Assembly: GCA_946800325.1 (NCBI GenBank)
Contig: OX326956.1
Span: 76,519,087 to 76,583,086 of the forward strand
From: Luzula sylvatica
Lineage: Eukaryota; Streptophyta; Magnoliopsida; Poales; Juncaceae
Direction of reading: 5' to 3'
Length of the DNA: 64,000 nucleotides
The first letter of the stretch is position 1. Every line of letters starts with the position of its first letter. The position numbers were made by a program, and so were the translations under genes. The notes below the pieces were generated by a model, which worked only from the letters and a program-made list of their open reading frames with translations, did not search any database and was not told the origin of the DNA. Positions 46,900 to 59,800 of this stretch are shown piece by piece.

Positions 46900-49640
46900 T
46901 ATGAAATTTGGTGAAAAGTTATGTAGTAAAAGATACGATACAAATGATCTCAAAACACGTTATTTGAACTCCTCAAAGTGCTAAAATCTTGTTTTGAGTC
47001 GAAAAACAAACTTTCTTATTGTTTGTGAAATTTGGTGAAAAGTTATATAGTAAAAGATACGATGCAAATGATCAAAAAACACGTTATTTGAACTCCTCAA
47101 AGCGTTAAAATCTTGTTTTCAATCGAAAAACAAACTTTCTTAGTGTTTGTGAAATTTGGTGAAAAGTTATGTAGTTAAAGATACGATACAAATGATCTAA
47201 AAACACGTTGTTTGAACTCCTCAAAGCATTAAAATCTTGTTTTGAATCGAAAAACAAACTTTCTTAGTGTTTGTGAAATTTGGTGAAAAGTTATGTAGTA
47301 AAAGATACGATACAAATGATCTCAAAACACGTTATTTGAACTCCTCAAAGCGTTAAAATCTTGTTTTGAATCGAAAGACAAACTTTCTTAGCGTTTGTGA
47401 AATTTGGTGAAAAGTTATGTAGTAAAAGATACGATACAAATGATCTAAAAACACGTTATTTGATCTCCTGAAAGCGTTAAAATCTTGTTTTGAATCGAAA
47501 AACAAAGTTTCTTAGTGTTTGTGAAATTTGGTGAAAAGTTATGTAGTAAAAGATACGATACAAATGATCTCAAAACACGTTATTTGAACTCCTCAAACCG
47601 CTAAAATCTTGTTTTGAATCGAAAAACAAACTTTCTTAGTGTTTGTGAAATTTGGTGAAAAGTTATGTAGTAAAAGATACGATACAAATGATCTAAAAAC
47701 ACGTTATTTGATCTCCTGGAAGCGTTAAAATCTTGTTTTGAATCGAAAAACAAACTTTCTTAGCTTTGTGAAATTTGGTGAAAAGTTATGTAGTAAAAGA
47801 TACGATACAAATGATCTCAAAACACGTTATTTGAACTCCTCAAAGCGTTAAAATCTTGTTTTGAATCGAAAAACAAAGTTTCTTAGTGTTTGTGAAATTT
47901 GGTGAAAAGTTATGTAGTAAAAGATACGATACAAATGATCTCAAAACACGTTATTTGAACTCCTCAAAGCGCTGAAATCTTGTTTTGAATCGACAAACAA
48001 ACTTTCTTAGTGTTTGTGAAATTTGGTGAAAAGTTTTGTAGTAAAAGATACGATACAAATGATCTCAAAACACGTTATTTGAACTCCTCAAAGCGTTAAA
48101 ATCTTGTTTTGAATCGAAAAACAAACTTTCTTAGTGTTTGTGAAATTTGGTGAAAAGTTATGTAGTAAAAGATACTGTACAAATGATCTCAAAACACGTT
48201 ATTTGAACTCCTCAAAGCGTTAAAATCTTGTTTTGAATCGAAAAACAAACTTTCTTAGTGTTTGTGAAATTTGGTGAAAATTTATCTAGTAAAAGATACG
48301 AAACAAATGATCTAAAAACACGTTATTTGAACTCCTCAAAGCGTTAAAATCTTGTTTTGAATCGAAAAACAAAGTTTCTTAGTGTTTGTGAAATTTGGTG
48401 AAAAGTTATGTAGTAAAAGATACGATACAAATGATCTCAAAACACGTTATTTGAACTCCTCAAAGCGCTGAAATCTTGTTTTGAATCGACAAACAAACTT
48501 TCTTAGTGTTTGTGAAATTTGGTGAAAAGTTTTGTAGTAAAAGATACGATACAAATGATCTCAAAACACGTTATTTGAACTCCTCAAAGCGTTAAAATCT
48601 TGTTTTGAATCGAAAAACAAACTTTCTTAGTGTTTATGAAATTTGGTGAAAAGTTATGTAGTAAAAGATACGATACAAATGATCTCAAAACACGTTATTT
48701 GAACTCCTCAAAGTGCTAAAATCTTGTTTTGAGTCGAAAAACAAACTTTCTTATTGTTTGTGAAATTTGGTGAAAAGTTATATAGTAAAAGATACGATGC
48801 AAATGATCTAAAAACACGTTATTTGAACTCCTCAAAGCGTTAAAATCTTGTTTTCAATCGAAAAACAAACTTTCTTAGTGTTTGTGAAATTTGGTGAAAA
48901 GTTATGTAGTTAAAGATACGATACAAATGATCTAAAAACACGTTGTTTGAACTCCTCAAAGCATTAAAATCTTGTTTTGAATCGAAAAACAAACTTTCTT
49001 AGTGTTTGTGAAATTTGGTGAAAAGTTATGTAGTAAAAGATACGATACAAATGATCTCAAAACACGTTATTTGAACTCCTCAAAGCGTTAAAATCTTGTT
49101 TTGAATCGAAAGACAAACTTTCTTAGCGTTTGTGAAATTTGGTGAAAAGTTATGTAGTAAAAGATACGATACAAATGATCTAAAAACACGTTATTTGATC
49201 TCCTGAAAGCGTTAAAATCTTGTTTTGAATCGAAAAACAAAGTTTCTTAGTGTTTGTGAAATTTGGTGAAAAGTTATGTAGTAAAAGATACGATACAAAT
49301 GATCTCAAAACACGTTATTTGAACTCCTCAAACCGCTAAAATCTTGTTTTGAATCGAAAAACAAACTTTCTTAGTGTTTGTGAAATTTGGTGAAAAGTTA
49401 TGTAGTAAAAGATACGATACAAATGATCTAAAAACACGTTATTTGATCTCCTGGAAGCGTTAAAATCTTGTTTTGAATCGAAAAACAAACTTTCTTAGCT
49501 TTGTGAAATTTGGTGAAAAGTTATGTAGTAAAAGATACGATTCAAATGATCTCAAAACACGTTATTTGAACTCCTCAAAGCGTTAAAATCTTGTTTTGAA
49601 TCGAAAAACAAAGTTTCTTAGTGTTTGTGAAATTTGGTGA
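46900..49640 (+). repeat. Tandem duplication, offset 1,735 bp (14 monomers)
   Basis: The series GTGTTTATG, TTATTG with TTATATAGT and GATGC, CAATCG, GCATT, CGAAAGAC, GATCTCCTG, AAACCGCT, GATCTCCTGG, TTAGCTTTG occurs from about 46.9 kb and again from about 48.6 kb. TATAGT is at 47046 and 48781 and AGCTTTG at 47762 and 49497, both 1,735 bp apart (14x124 minus 1). A related series also starts near 39.2 kb. Confidence 0.82.
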
Positions 49641-52499
49641 AAAGTTATGTAGTAAAAGATACGATACAAATGATCTAAAAACACGTTATTTGAACTCCTC
49701 AAAGCGTTAAAATCTTGTTTTGAATCGAAAAACAAAATTTCTTAGTGTTTGTGAAATTTGGTGAAAAGTTATGTAGTAAAAGATACGATACAAATGATCT
49801 CAAAACACGTTATTTGAACTCCTCAAAGCGCTTAAATCTTGTTTTGAGTCGAAAAACAAACTTTCTTAGTGTTTGTGAAATTTGGTGAAAAGTTATGTAG
49901 TAAAAGATACGATACAAATGATCTCAAAACACGTTATTTGAACTCCTCAAAACGTTAAAATCTTGTTTTGAATCGAAAAACAAACTTTCTTAGCGTTTGT
50001 GAAATTGGGTGAAAAGTTATGTAGTTAAAGATACGATACAAATGATCTAAAAACACGTTATTTGAACTCCTCAAAGCGTTAAAATCTTGTTTTGAATCGA
50101 AAAACAAAGTTTCTTAGTGTTTGTGAAATTTGGTGAAAACTATGTAGTAAAAGATACGATACAAATGATCTAAAAACACGTTATTTGAAGTCCTCAAAGC
50201 ACTAAAATCTTGTTTTGAATCGAAAAACAAAGTTTCTTAGTATTTGTGAAATTTGGTGAAAAGTTATGTAGTAAAAGATACGGTACAAATGATCTAAAAA
50301 CACGTTATTTGAAATCCTCAAAGCGTTAAAATCTTGTTTTGAATCGACAAACAAACTTTCTTAATGTTTGTGAAATTTGGTGAAAAGTTATGTAGTAAAA
50401 GATACGATACAAATGATCTAAAAACACGTTATTTGAACTCCTCAAAGCGTTAAAATCTTGTTTTGAATCGAAAAACAAAATTTCTTAGTGTTTGTGAAAT
50501 TTGGTGAAAAGTTATGTAGTAAAAGATACGATACAAATGATCTCAAAACACGTTATTTGAACTCCTCAAAGCGCTTAAATCTTGTTTTGAGTCGAAAAAC
50601 AAACTTTCTTAGTGTTTGTGAAATTTGGTGAAAAGTTATGTAGTAAAAGATACGATACAAATGATCTCAAAACACGTTATTTGAACTCCTCAAAACGTTA
50701 AAATCTTGTTTTGAATCGAAAAACAAACTTTCTTAGCGTTTGTGAAATTGGGTGAAAAGTTATGTAGTTAAAGATACGATACAAATGATCTAAAAACACG
50801 TTATTTGAACTCCTCAAAGCGTTAAAATCTTGTTTTGAATCGAAAAACAAAGTTTCTTAGTGTTTGTGAAATTTGGTGAAAACTATGTAGTAAAAGATAC
50901 GATACAAATGATCTAAAAACACGTTATTTGAAGTCCTCAAAGCACTAAAATCTTGTTTTGAATCGAAAAACAAAGTTTCTTAGTATTTGTGAAATTTGGT
51001 GAAAAGTTATGTAGTAAAAGATACGGTACAAATGATCTAAAAACACGTTATTTGAAATCCTCAAAGCGTTAAAATCTTGTTTTGAATCGACAAACAAACT
51101 TTCTTAGTGTTTGTGAAATTTGGTGAAAAGTTTTGTAGTAAAAGATACGATACAAATGATCTCAAAACACGTTATTTGAACTCCTCAAAGCGCTAAAATC
51201 TTGTTTTGAATCGAAAAACAAACTTTCTTATGGTTCGTGAAATTTGGTGAATACTTATGTAGTAAAAGATACGACACAAATGATCTCAAAACACGTTATT
51301 TGAACTCCTCAAAGCGTTAAAATCTTGTTTTGAATCGAAAGACAAACTTTCTTAGCGTTTGTGAAATTTGGTGAAAAGTTATGTAGTAAAAGATACGATA
51401 CAAATGATCTAAAAACACGTTATTTGATCTCCTGAAAGCGTTAAAATCTTGTTTTGAATCGAAAAACAAAGTTTCTTAGTGTTTGTGAAATTTGGTGAAA
51501 AGTTATGTAGTAAAAGATACGATACAAATGATCTCAAAACACGTTATTTGAACTCCTCAAACCGCTAAAATCTTGTTTTGAATCGAAAAACAAACTTTCT
51601 TAGTGTTTGTGAAATTTGGTGAAAAGTTATGTAGTAAAAGATACGATACAAATGATCTCAAAACACGTTATTTGAACTCCTCAAAGCGCTAAAATCTTGT
51701 TTTGAATCGAAAAACAAACTTTGTTAGTGTTTGTGAAATTTGGTGAAAAGTTATGTAGTAAAAGATACGGTACAAATGATCTAAAAACACGTTATTTGAA
51801 CTCCTCAAAGCGCTGAAATCTTGTTTTGAATCGACAAACAAACTTTCTTAGTGTTTGTGAAATTTGGCGAAAAGTTATGTAGTAAAAGATACGATACAAA
51901 TGATCTCAAAACACATTATTTGAACTCCTCAAAGCGTTAAAATCTTGTTTTGAATCGAAAAACAAACTTTCTTAGCGTTTGTGAAATTTGGTGAAAAGTC
52001 ATGTAGTAAAAGATACGATACAAATGATCTAAAAACAAGTTATTTGAACTACTCAAAGCGTTAAAATCTTGTTTTGAATCGAAAAACAAAATTTCTTAGT
52101 GTTTGTGAAATTTGGTGAAAAGTCATGTAGTAAAAGATACGATACAAATGATCTCAAAACACGTTATTTGAACTCCTCAAAGTGCTAAAATCTTGTTTTG
52201 AGTCGAAAAACAAACTTTCTTAGTGTTTGTGAAATTTGGTGAAAAGTTATGTAGTAAAAGATACGATACAAATGATCTCAAAACACGTTATTTGAACTCC
52301 TCAAAGCGTTAAAATCTAGTTTTGAATCGAAAAACAAACTTTCTTAGTGTTTGTGAAATTTGGTGAAAATTTATGTAGTAAAACATATGAAACAAATGAT
52401 CTCAAAACACGTTATTTGAACTCCTCAAAGCGTTAAAATCTTGTTTTGAATCGAAAAACAAACTTTCTTAGTGTTTGTGAAATTTGGTGAAAAGTTATG

Positions 52500-55400
52500 T
52501 AGTAAAAGATACGATACAAATGATCTCAAAACACGTTATTTGAACTCCTCAAAGCGTTAAAATCTTGTTTTGAATCGAAAAACAAACTTTCTTAGTGTTT
52601 GTGAAATTTGGTGAAAAGTTATGTAGTAAAACATACGAAACAAATGATCTCAAAACACGTTATTTGAACTCCTCAAAGCGTTAAAATCTTGTTTTGAATC
52701 GAAAAACAAACTTTCTTAGTGTTTGTGAAATTTGGTGAAAAGTTATGTAGTAAAAGATACGATACAAATGATCTCAAAACACGTTATTTGAACTCCTCAA
52801 AGCGTTAAAATCTTGTTTTGAATCGAAAAACAAACTTTCTTAGTGTTTGTGAAATTTGGTGAAAAGTTATGTAGTAAAAGATACGATACAAATGATCTAA
52901 AAACACGTTATTTGAACTCCTCAAAGCGTTAAAATCTTGTTTTGAATCGAAAAACAAACTTTCTTAGTGTTTGTGAAATTTGGTGAAAAGTTATGTAGTA
53001 AAAGATACGATACAAATGATCTCAAAACACGTTATTTGAACTCCTCAAAGCGTTAAAATCTAGTTTTGAATCGAAAAACAAAATTTCTTAGTGTTTGTGA
53101 AATTTGGTGAAAAGTTATGTAGTAAAAGATACGATACAAATGATCTAAAAACACGTTATTTGAACTCCTCAAAGCGTTAAAATCTTGTTTTGAATCGAAA
53201 AACAAACTTTCTTAGTGTTTGTGAAATTTGGTGAAAAGTTATGTAGTAAAAGATACGATACAAATGATCTCAAAACACGTTATTTGAACTCCTCAAAGCG
53301 TTAAAATCTAGTTTTGAATCGAAAAACAAACTTTCTTAGTGTTTGTGAAATTTGGTGAAAAGTTATGTAGTAAAACATACGAAACAAATGATCTCAAAAC
53401 ACGTTATTTGAACTCCTCAAAGCGTTAAAATCTTGTTTTGAATCGAAAAACAAACTTTCTTAGTGTTTGTGAAATTTGGTGAAAAGTTATGTAGTAAAAG
53501 ATACGATACAAATGATCTCAAAACACGTTATTTGAACTCCTCAAAGCGTTAAAATCTTGTTTTGAATCGAAAAACAAACTTTCTTAGTGTTTGTGAAATT
53601 TGGTGAAAAGTTATGTAGTAAAAGATACGATACAAATGATCTAAAAACACGTTATTTGATCTCCTGGAAGCGTTAAAATCTTGTTTTGAATCGAAAAACA
53701 AACTTTCTTAGCTTTGTGAAATTTGGTGAAAAGTTATGTAGTAAAAGATACGATACAAATGATCTCAAAACACGTTATTTGAACTCCTCAAAGCGTTAAA
53801 ATCTTGTTTTGAATCGAAAAACAAAGTTTCTTAGTGTTTGTGAAATTTGGTGAAAAGTTATGTGGTAAAAGATACGATACAAATGATCTAAAAACACGTT
53901 ATTTGAACTCCTCAAAGCGTTAAAATCTTGTTTTGAATCGAAAAACAAACTTTCTTAATGTTTGTGAAATTTGGTGAAAAGTTATGTAGTAAAAGATACG
54001 ATACAAATGATCTAAAAACACGTTATTTGAACTCCTCAAAGCGTTAAAATCTTGTTTTGAATCGAAAAACAAAATTTCTTAGTGTTTGTGAAATTTGGTG
54101 AAAAGTTATGTAGTAAAAGATACGATACAAATGATCTCAAAACACGTTATTTGAACTCCTCAAAGCGCTTAAATCTTGTTTTGAGTCGAAAAACAAACTT
54201 TCTTAGTGTTTGTGAAATTTGGTGAAAAGTTATGTAGTAAAAGATACGATACAAATGATCTCAAAACACGTTATTTGAACTCCTCAAAACGTTAAAATCT
54301 TGTTTTGAATCGAAAAACAAACTTTCTTAGCGTTTGTGAAATTGGGTGAAAAGTTATGTAGTTAAAGATACGATACAAATGATCTAAAAACACGTTATTT
54401 GAACTCCTCAAAGCGTTAAAATCTTGTTTTGAATCGAAAAACAAAGTTTCTTAGTGTTTGTGAAATTTGGTGAAAACTATGTAGTAAAAGATACGATACA
54501 AATGATCTAAAAACACGTTATTTGAAGTCCTCAAAGCACTAAAATCTTGTTTTGAATCGAAAAACAAAGTTTCTTAGTATTTGTGAAATTTGGTGAAAAG
54601 TTATGTAGTAAAAGATACGGTACAAATGATCTAAAAACACGTTATTTGAAATCCTCAAAGCGTTAAAATCTTGTTTTGAATCGACAAACAAACTTTCTTA
54701 GTGTTTGTGAAATTTGGTGAAAAGTTTTGTAGTAAAAGATACGATACAAATGATCTCAAAACACGTTATTTGAACTCCTCAAAGCGCTAAAATCTTGTTT
54801 TGAATCGAAAAACAAACTTTCTTATGGTTCGTGAAATTTGGTGAATACTTATGTAGTAAAAGATACGACACAAATGATCCCAAAACAAGTTATTTGAACT
54901 CCTCAAAGTGTTAAAATCTTGTTTTGAATCGAAAAACAAATTTTCTTAGTGTTTGTGAAATTTGGTGAAAAGTTATGTAGTAAAAGATACGATACAAATG
55001 ATCTCAAAACACGTTATTTGAACTCCTCAAAGTGTTAAAATCTTGTTTTGAATCGAAAAACAAACTTTCTTAGTGTTTGTAAAATTAGGTGAAAAGTTTT
55101 GTAGTAAAAGATACGATACAAATGATCTAAAAACACGTTATTTGAACTACTCAAAGCGTTAAAATCTTGTTTTGAATCGACAAACAAACTTTCTTAGTGT
55201 TGGTGAAATTTGGTGAAAAGTTATGTAGTAAAAGATACGATACAAATGATCTCAAAACACGTTATTTGAACTCCTCAAAGCGCTAAAATCTTGTTTTGAA
55301 TCGAAAAACAAACTTTGTTAGTGTTTGTGAAATTTGGTGAAAAGTTATGTAGTAAAAGATACGGTACAAATGATCTAAAAACACGTTATTTGAACTCCTC

Positions 55401-56880
55401 AAAGCGCTGAAATCTTGTTTTGAATCGACAAACAAACTTTCTTAGTGTTTGTGAAATTTGGCGAAAAGTTATGTAGTAAAAGATACGATACAAATGATCT
55501 CAAAACACATTATTTGAACTCCTCAAAGCGTTAAAATCTTGTTTTGAATCGAAAAACAAACTTTCTTAGCGTTTGTGAAATTTGGTGAAAAGTCATGTAG
55601 TAAAAGATACGATACAAATGATCTAAAAACAAGTTATTTGAACTACTCAAAGCGTTAAAATCTTGTTTTGAATCGAAAAACAAAATTTCTTAGTGTTTGT
55701 GAAATTTGGTGAAAAGTTATGTAGTAAAAGATACGATACAAATGATCTCAAAACACGTTATTTGAACTCCTCAAAGCGTTAAAATCTTGTTTTGAATCGA
55801 AAAACAAACTTTCTTAGTGTTTGTGAAATTTGGTGAAAAGTTATGTAGTAAAACATACGAAACAAATGATCTCAAAACACGTTATTTGAACTCCTCAAAG
55901 CGTTAAAATCTTGTTTTGAATCGAAAAACAAACTTTCTTAGTGTTTGTGAAATTTGGTGAAAAGTTATGTAGTAAAAGATACGATACAAATGATCTCAAA
56001 ACACGTTATTTGAACTCCTCAAAGCGTTAAAATCTTGTTTTGAATCGAAAAACAAACTTTCTTAGTGTTTGTGAAATTTGGTGAAAAGTTATGTAGTAAA
56101 AGATACGATACAAATGATCTAAAAACACGTTATTTGAACTCCTCAAAGCGTTAAAATCTTGTTTTGAATCGAAAAACAAACTTTCTTAGTGTTTGTGAAA
56201 TTTGGTGAAAAGTTATGTAGTAAAAGATACGATACAAATGATCTCAAAACACGTTATTTGAACTCCTCAAAGCGTTAAAATCTAGTTTTGAATCGAAAAA
56301 CAAAATTTCTTAGTGTTTGTGAAATTTGGTGAAAAGTTATGTAGTAAAAGATACGATACAAATGATCTAAAAACACGTTATTTGAACTCCTCAAAGCGTT
56401 AAAATCTTGTTTTGAATCGAAAAACAAACTTTCTTAGTGTTTGTGAAATTTGGTGAAAAGTTATGTAGTAAAAGATACGATACAAATGATCTCAAAACAC
56501 GTTATTTGAACTCCTCAAAGCGTTAAAATCTAGTTTTGAATCGAAAAACAAACTTTCTTAGTGTTTGTGAAATTTGGTGAAAAGTTATGTAGTAAAACAT
56601 ACGAAACAAATGATCTCAAAACACGTTATTTGAACTCCTCAAAGCGTTAAAATCTTGTTTTGAATCGAAAAACAAACTTTCTTAGTGTTTGTGAAATTTG
56701 GTGAAAAGTTATGTAGTAAAAGATACGATACAAATGATCTCAAAACACGTTATTTGAACTCCTCAAAGCGTTAAAATCTTGTTTTGAATCGAAAAACAAA
56801 CTTTCTTAGTGTTTGTGAAATTTGGTGAAAAGTTATGTAGTAAAAGATACGATACAAATGATCTAAAAACACGTTATTTG
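52500..56880 (+). repeat. Near-consensus stretch with a repeated CTAGTTTTG/ACATACGAAAC series
   Basis: Many monomers here are consensus or one change from it. A run with CTAGTTTTG, CAAAATTTC and ACATACGAAAC at about 52.5-53.6 kb recurs at about 55.8-56.8 kb: TAGTTTTG is at 53061 and 56283, 3,222 bp apart (26x124 minus 2). The 2 kb between holds a copy of the TTAGCTTTG to CACATT block. This stretch is the closest in the window to a simple monomeric array. Confidence 0.72.
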
Positions 56881-59800
56881 AACTCCTCAAAGCGTTAAAA
56901 TCTTGTTTTGAATCGAAACACAAACTTTCTTAGTGTTTGTGAAATTTGGTGAAAAGTTATGTAGTAAAAGATACGATACAAATGATCTCAAAACACGTTA
57001 TTTGAACTCCTCAAAGCGTTAAAATCTTGTTTTCAATCGAAAAACAAACTTTCTTAGTGTCTGTGAAATTTGGTGAAAAGTTATGTAGTAAAAGATACGA
57101 TACAAATGATCTCAAAACACGTTATTTGAACTCCTCAAAGCGCTAAAATCTTGTTTTGAATCGAAAAACGAACTTTCTTAGCGTTTGTGAAATTTGGTGA
57201 AAAGTTATGTAGTAAAAGATACGGTACAAATGATCTAAAAACACGTTATTTGAACTCCTCAAAGCGCTGAAATCTTGTTTTGGATCGACAAACAAACTTT
57301 CTTAGTGTTTGTGAAATTTGGTGAAAAGTTATGTAGTAAAAAATACGATACAAATGATCTCAAAACACGTTATTTGAACTCCTCAAAGCGTTAAAATCTT
57401 GTTTTGAATCAAAAAACAAACTTTCTTAGCGTTTGTGAAATTTGGTGAAAAGTCATGTAGTAAAAGATACGATACAAATGATCTAAAAACACGTTATTTG
57501 AACTCCTCAAAGCGTTAAAATCTTGTTTTGAATCGAAAAACAAACTTTCTTAGTGTTTGTGAAATTTGGTGAAAAGTTATGTAGTAAAAGATACGATACA
57601 AATGATCTCAAAACACGTTATTTGAACTCCTCAAAGTGCTAAAATCTTGTTTTGAGTCGAAAAACAAACTTTCTTAGTGTTTGTGAAATTTGGTGAAAAG
57701 TTATGTAGTAAAAGATACGATACAAATGATCTCAAAACACGTTATTTGAACTCCTCAAAGCGTTAAAATCTTGTTTTGAATCGAAAAACAAAGTTTCTTA
57801 GTGTTTGTGAAATTTGGTGAAAAGTTATGTAGTAAAAGATACGATACAAATGATCTCAAAACACGTTATTTGAACTCCTCAAAGCGTTAAAATCTTGTTT
57901 TGAATCGAAAAACAAACTTTCTTAGTGTTTGTGAAATTTGGTGAAAAGTTATGTAGTAAAAGATACGAAACAAATGATCTAAAAACACGTTATTTGAACT
58001 CCTCAAAGCGTTAAAATCTTGTTTCGAATCGAAAAACAAAGTTTCTTAGTGTTTGTGAAATTTGGTGAAAAGTTATGTAGTAAAAGATACTATACAAATG
58101 ATCTAAAAACACGTTATTTGAACTCCTCAAAGCGCTGAAATCTTGTTTTGAATCGACAAACGACCTTTCTTAGTGTTTGTGAAATTTGGTGAAAAGTTTT
58201 GTAGTAAAAGATACGATACAAATGATCTCAAAACACGTTATTTGAACTCCTCAAAGCGTTAAAATCTTGTTTTGAATCGAAAAACAAAGTTTCTTAGTGT
58301 TTGTGAAATTTGGTGAAAAGTTATGTAGTAAAAGATACGATACAAATGATCTCAAAACACGTTATTTGAACTCCTCAAAGCGCTAAAATCTTGTTTTGAA
58401 TCGAAAAACAAACTTTCTTAGTGTTTGTGAAATTTGGTGAAAAGTTATGTAGTAAAAGATACGATACAAATGATCTAAAAACACGTTATTTGATCTCCTG
58501 GAAGCGTTAAAATCTTGTTTTGAATCGAAAAACAAACTTTCTTAGCTTTGTGAAATTTGGTGAAAAGTTATGTAGTAAAAGATACGATACAAATGATCTC
58601 AAAACACGTTATTTGAACTCCTCAAAGCGTTAAAATCTTGTTTTGAATCGAAAAACAAAGTTTCTTAGTGTTTGTGAAATTTGGTGAAAAGTTATGTGGT
58701 AAAAGATACGATACAAATGATCTAAAAACACGTTATTTGAACTCCTCAAAGCGTTAAAATCTTGTTTTGAATCGAAAAACAAACTTTCTTAATGTTTGTG
58801 AAATTTGGTGAAAAGTTATGTAGTAAAAGATACGATACAAATGATCTAAAAACACGTTATTTGAACTCCTCAAAGCGTTAAAATCTTGTTTTGAATCGAA
58901 AAACAAAATTTCTTAGTGTTTGTGAAATTTGGTGAAAAGTTATGTAGTAAAAGATACGATACAAATGATCTCAAAACACGTTATTTGAACTCCTCAAAGC
59001 GCTTAAATCTTGTTTTGAGTCGAAAAACAAACTTTCTTAGTGTTTGTGAAATTTGGTGAAAAGTTATGTAGTAAAAGATACGATACAAATGATCTCAAAA
59101 CACGTTATTTGAACTCCTCAAAACGTTAAAATCTTGTTTTGAATCGAAAAACAAACTTTCTTAGCGTTTGTGAAATTGGGTGAAAAGTTATGTAGTTAAA
59201 GATACGATACAAATGATCTAAAAACACGTTATTTGAACTCCTCAAAGCGTTAAAATCTTGTTTTGAATCGAAAAACAAAGTTTCTTAGTGTTTGTGAAAT
59301 TTGGTGAAAACTTATGTAGTAAAAGATACGATACAAATGATCTAAAAACACGTTATTTGAACTCCTCAAAGCACTAAAATCTTGTTTTGAATCGAAAAAC
59401 AAAGTTTCTTAGTATTTGTGAAATTTGGTGAAAAGTTATGTAGTAAAAGATACGGTACAAATGATCTAAAAACACGTTATTTGAAATCCTCAAAGCGTTA
59501 AAATCTTGTTTTGAATCGACAAACAAACTTTCTTAGTGTTTGTGAAATTTGGTGAAAAGTTTTGTAGTAAAAGATACGATACAAATGATCTCAAAACACG
59601 TTATTTGAACTCCTCAAAGCGCTAAAATCTTGTTTTGAATCGAAAAACAAACTTTCTTATGGTTCGTGAAATTTGGTGAATACTTATGTAGTAAAAGATA
59701 CGATACAAATGATCTCAAAACAAGTTATTTGAACTCCTCAAAGCGTTAAAATCTTGTTTTGAATCGAAAAACAAACTTTCTTAGTGTTTGTGAAATTTGG

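Larger units (their letters stand above)
37626..48635 (+). repeat. Duplication of about 3.25 kb, offset 7,685 bp
   Basis: About 37.63-40.95 kb recurs at 45.31-48.64 kb. GAAAATATATG (from 38241 and 45926), ACGCGT (38774 and 46459), TTATATAGT and the TTAGCTTTG deletion monomer (40053 and 47738) all repeat at 7,685 bp. That is 62x124 minus 3 and is explained by four deletions and one insertion lying between. Differences seen are ATGTTATTTT near 46615 against ATCTTATTTT, and ATCAAAAAAC near 47071 against ATCTAAAAAC. The copies part after GTGTTTGTG (left) and GTGTTTATG (right). Confidence 0.85.
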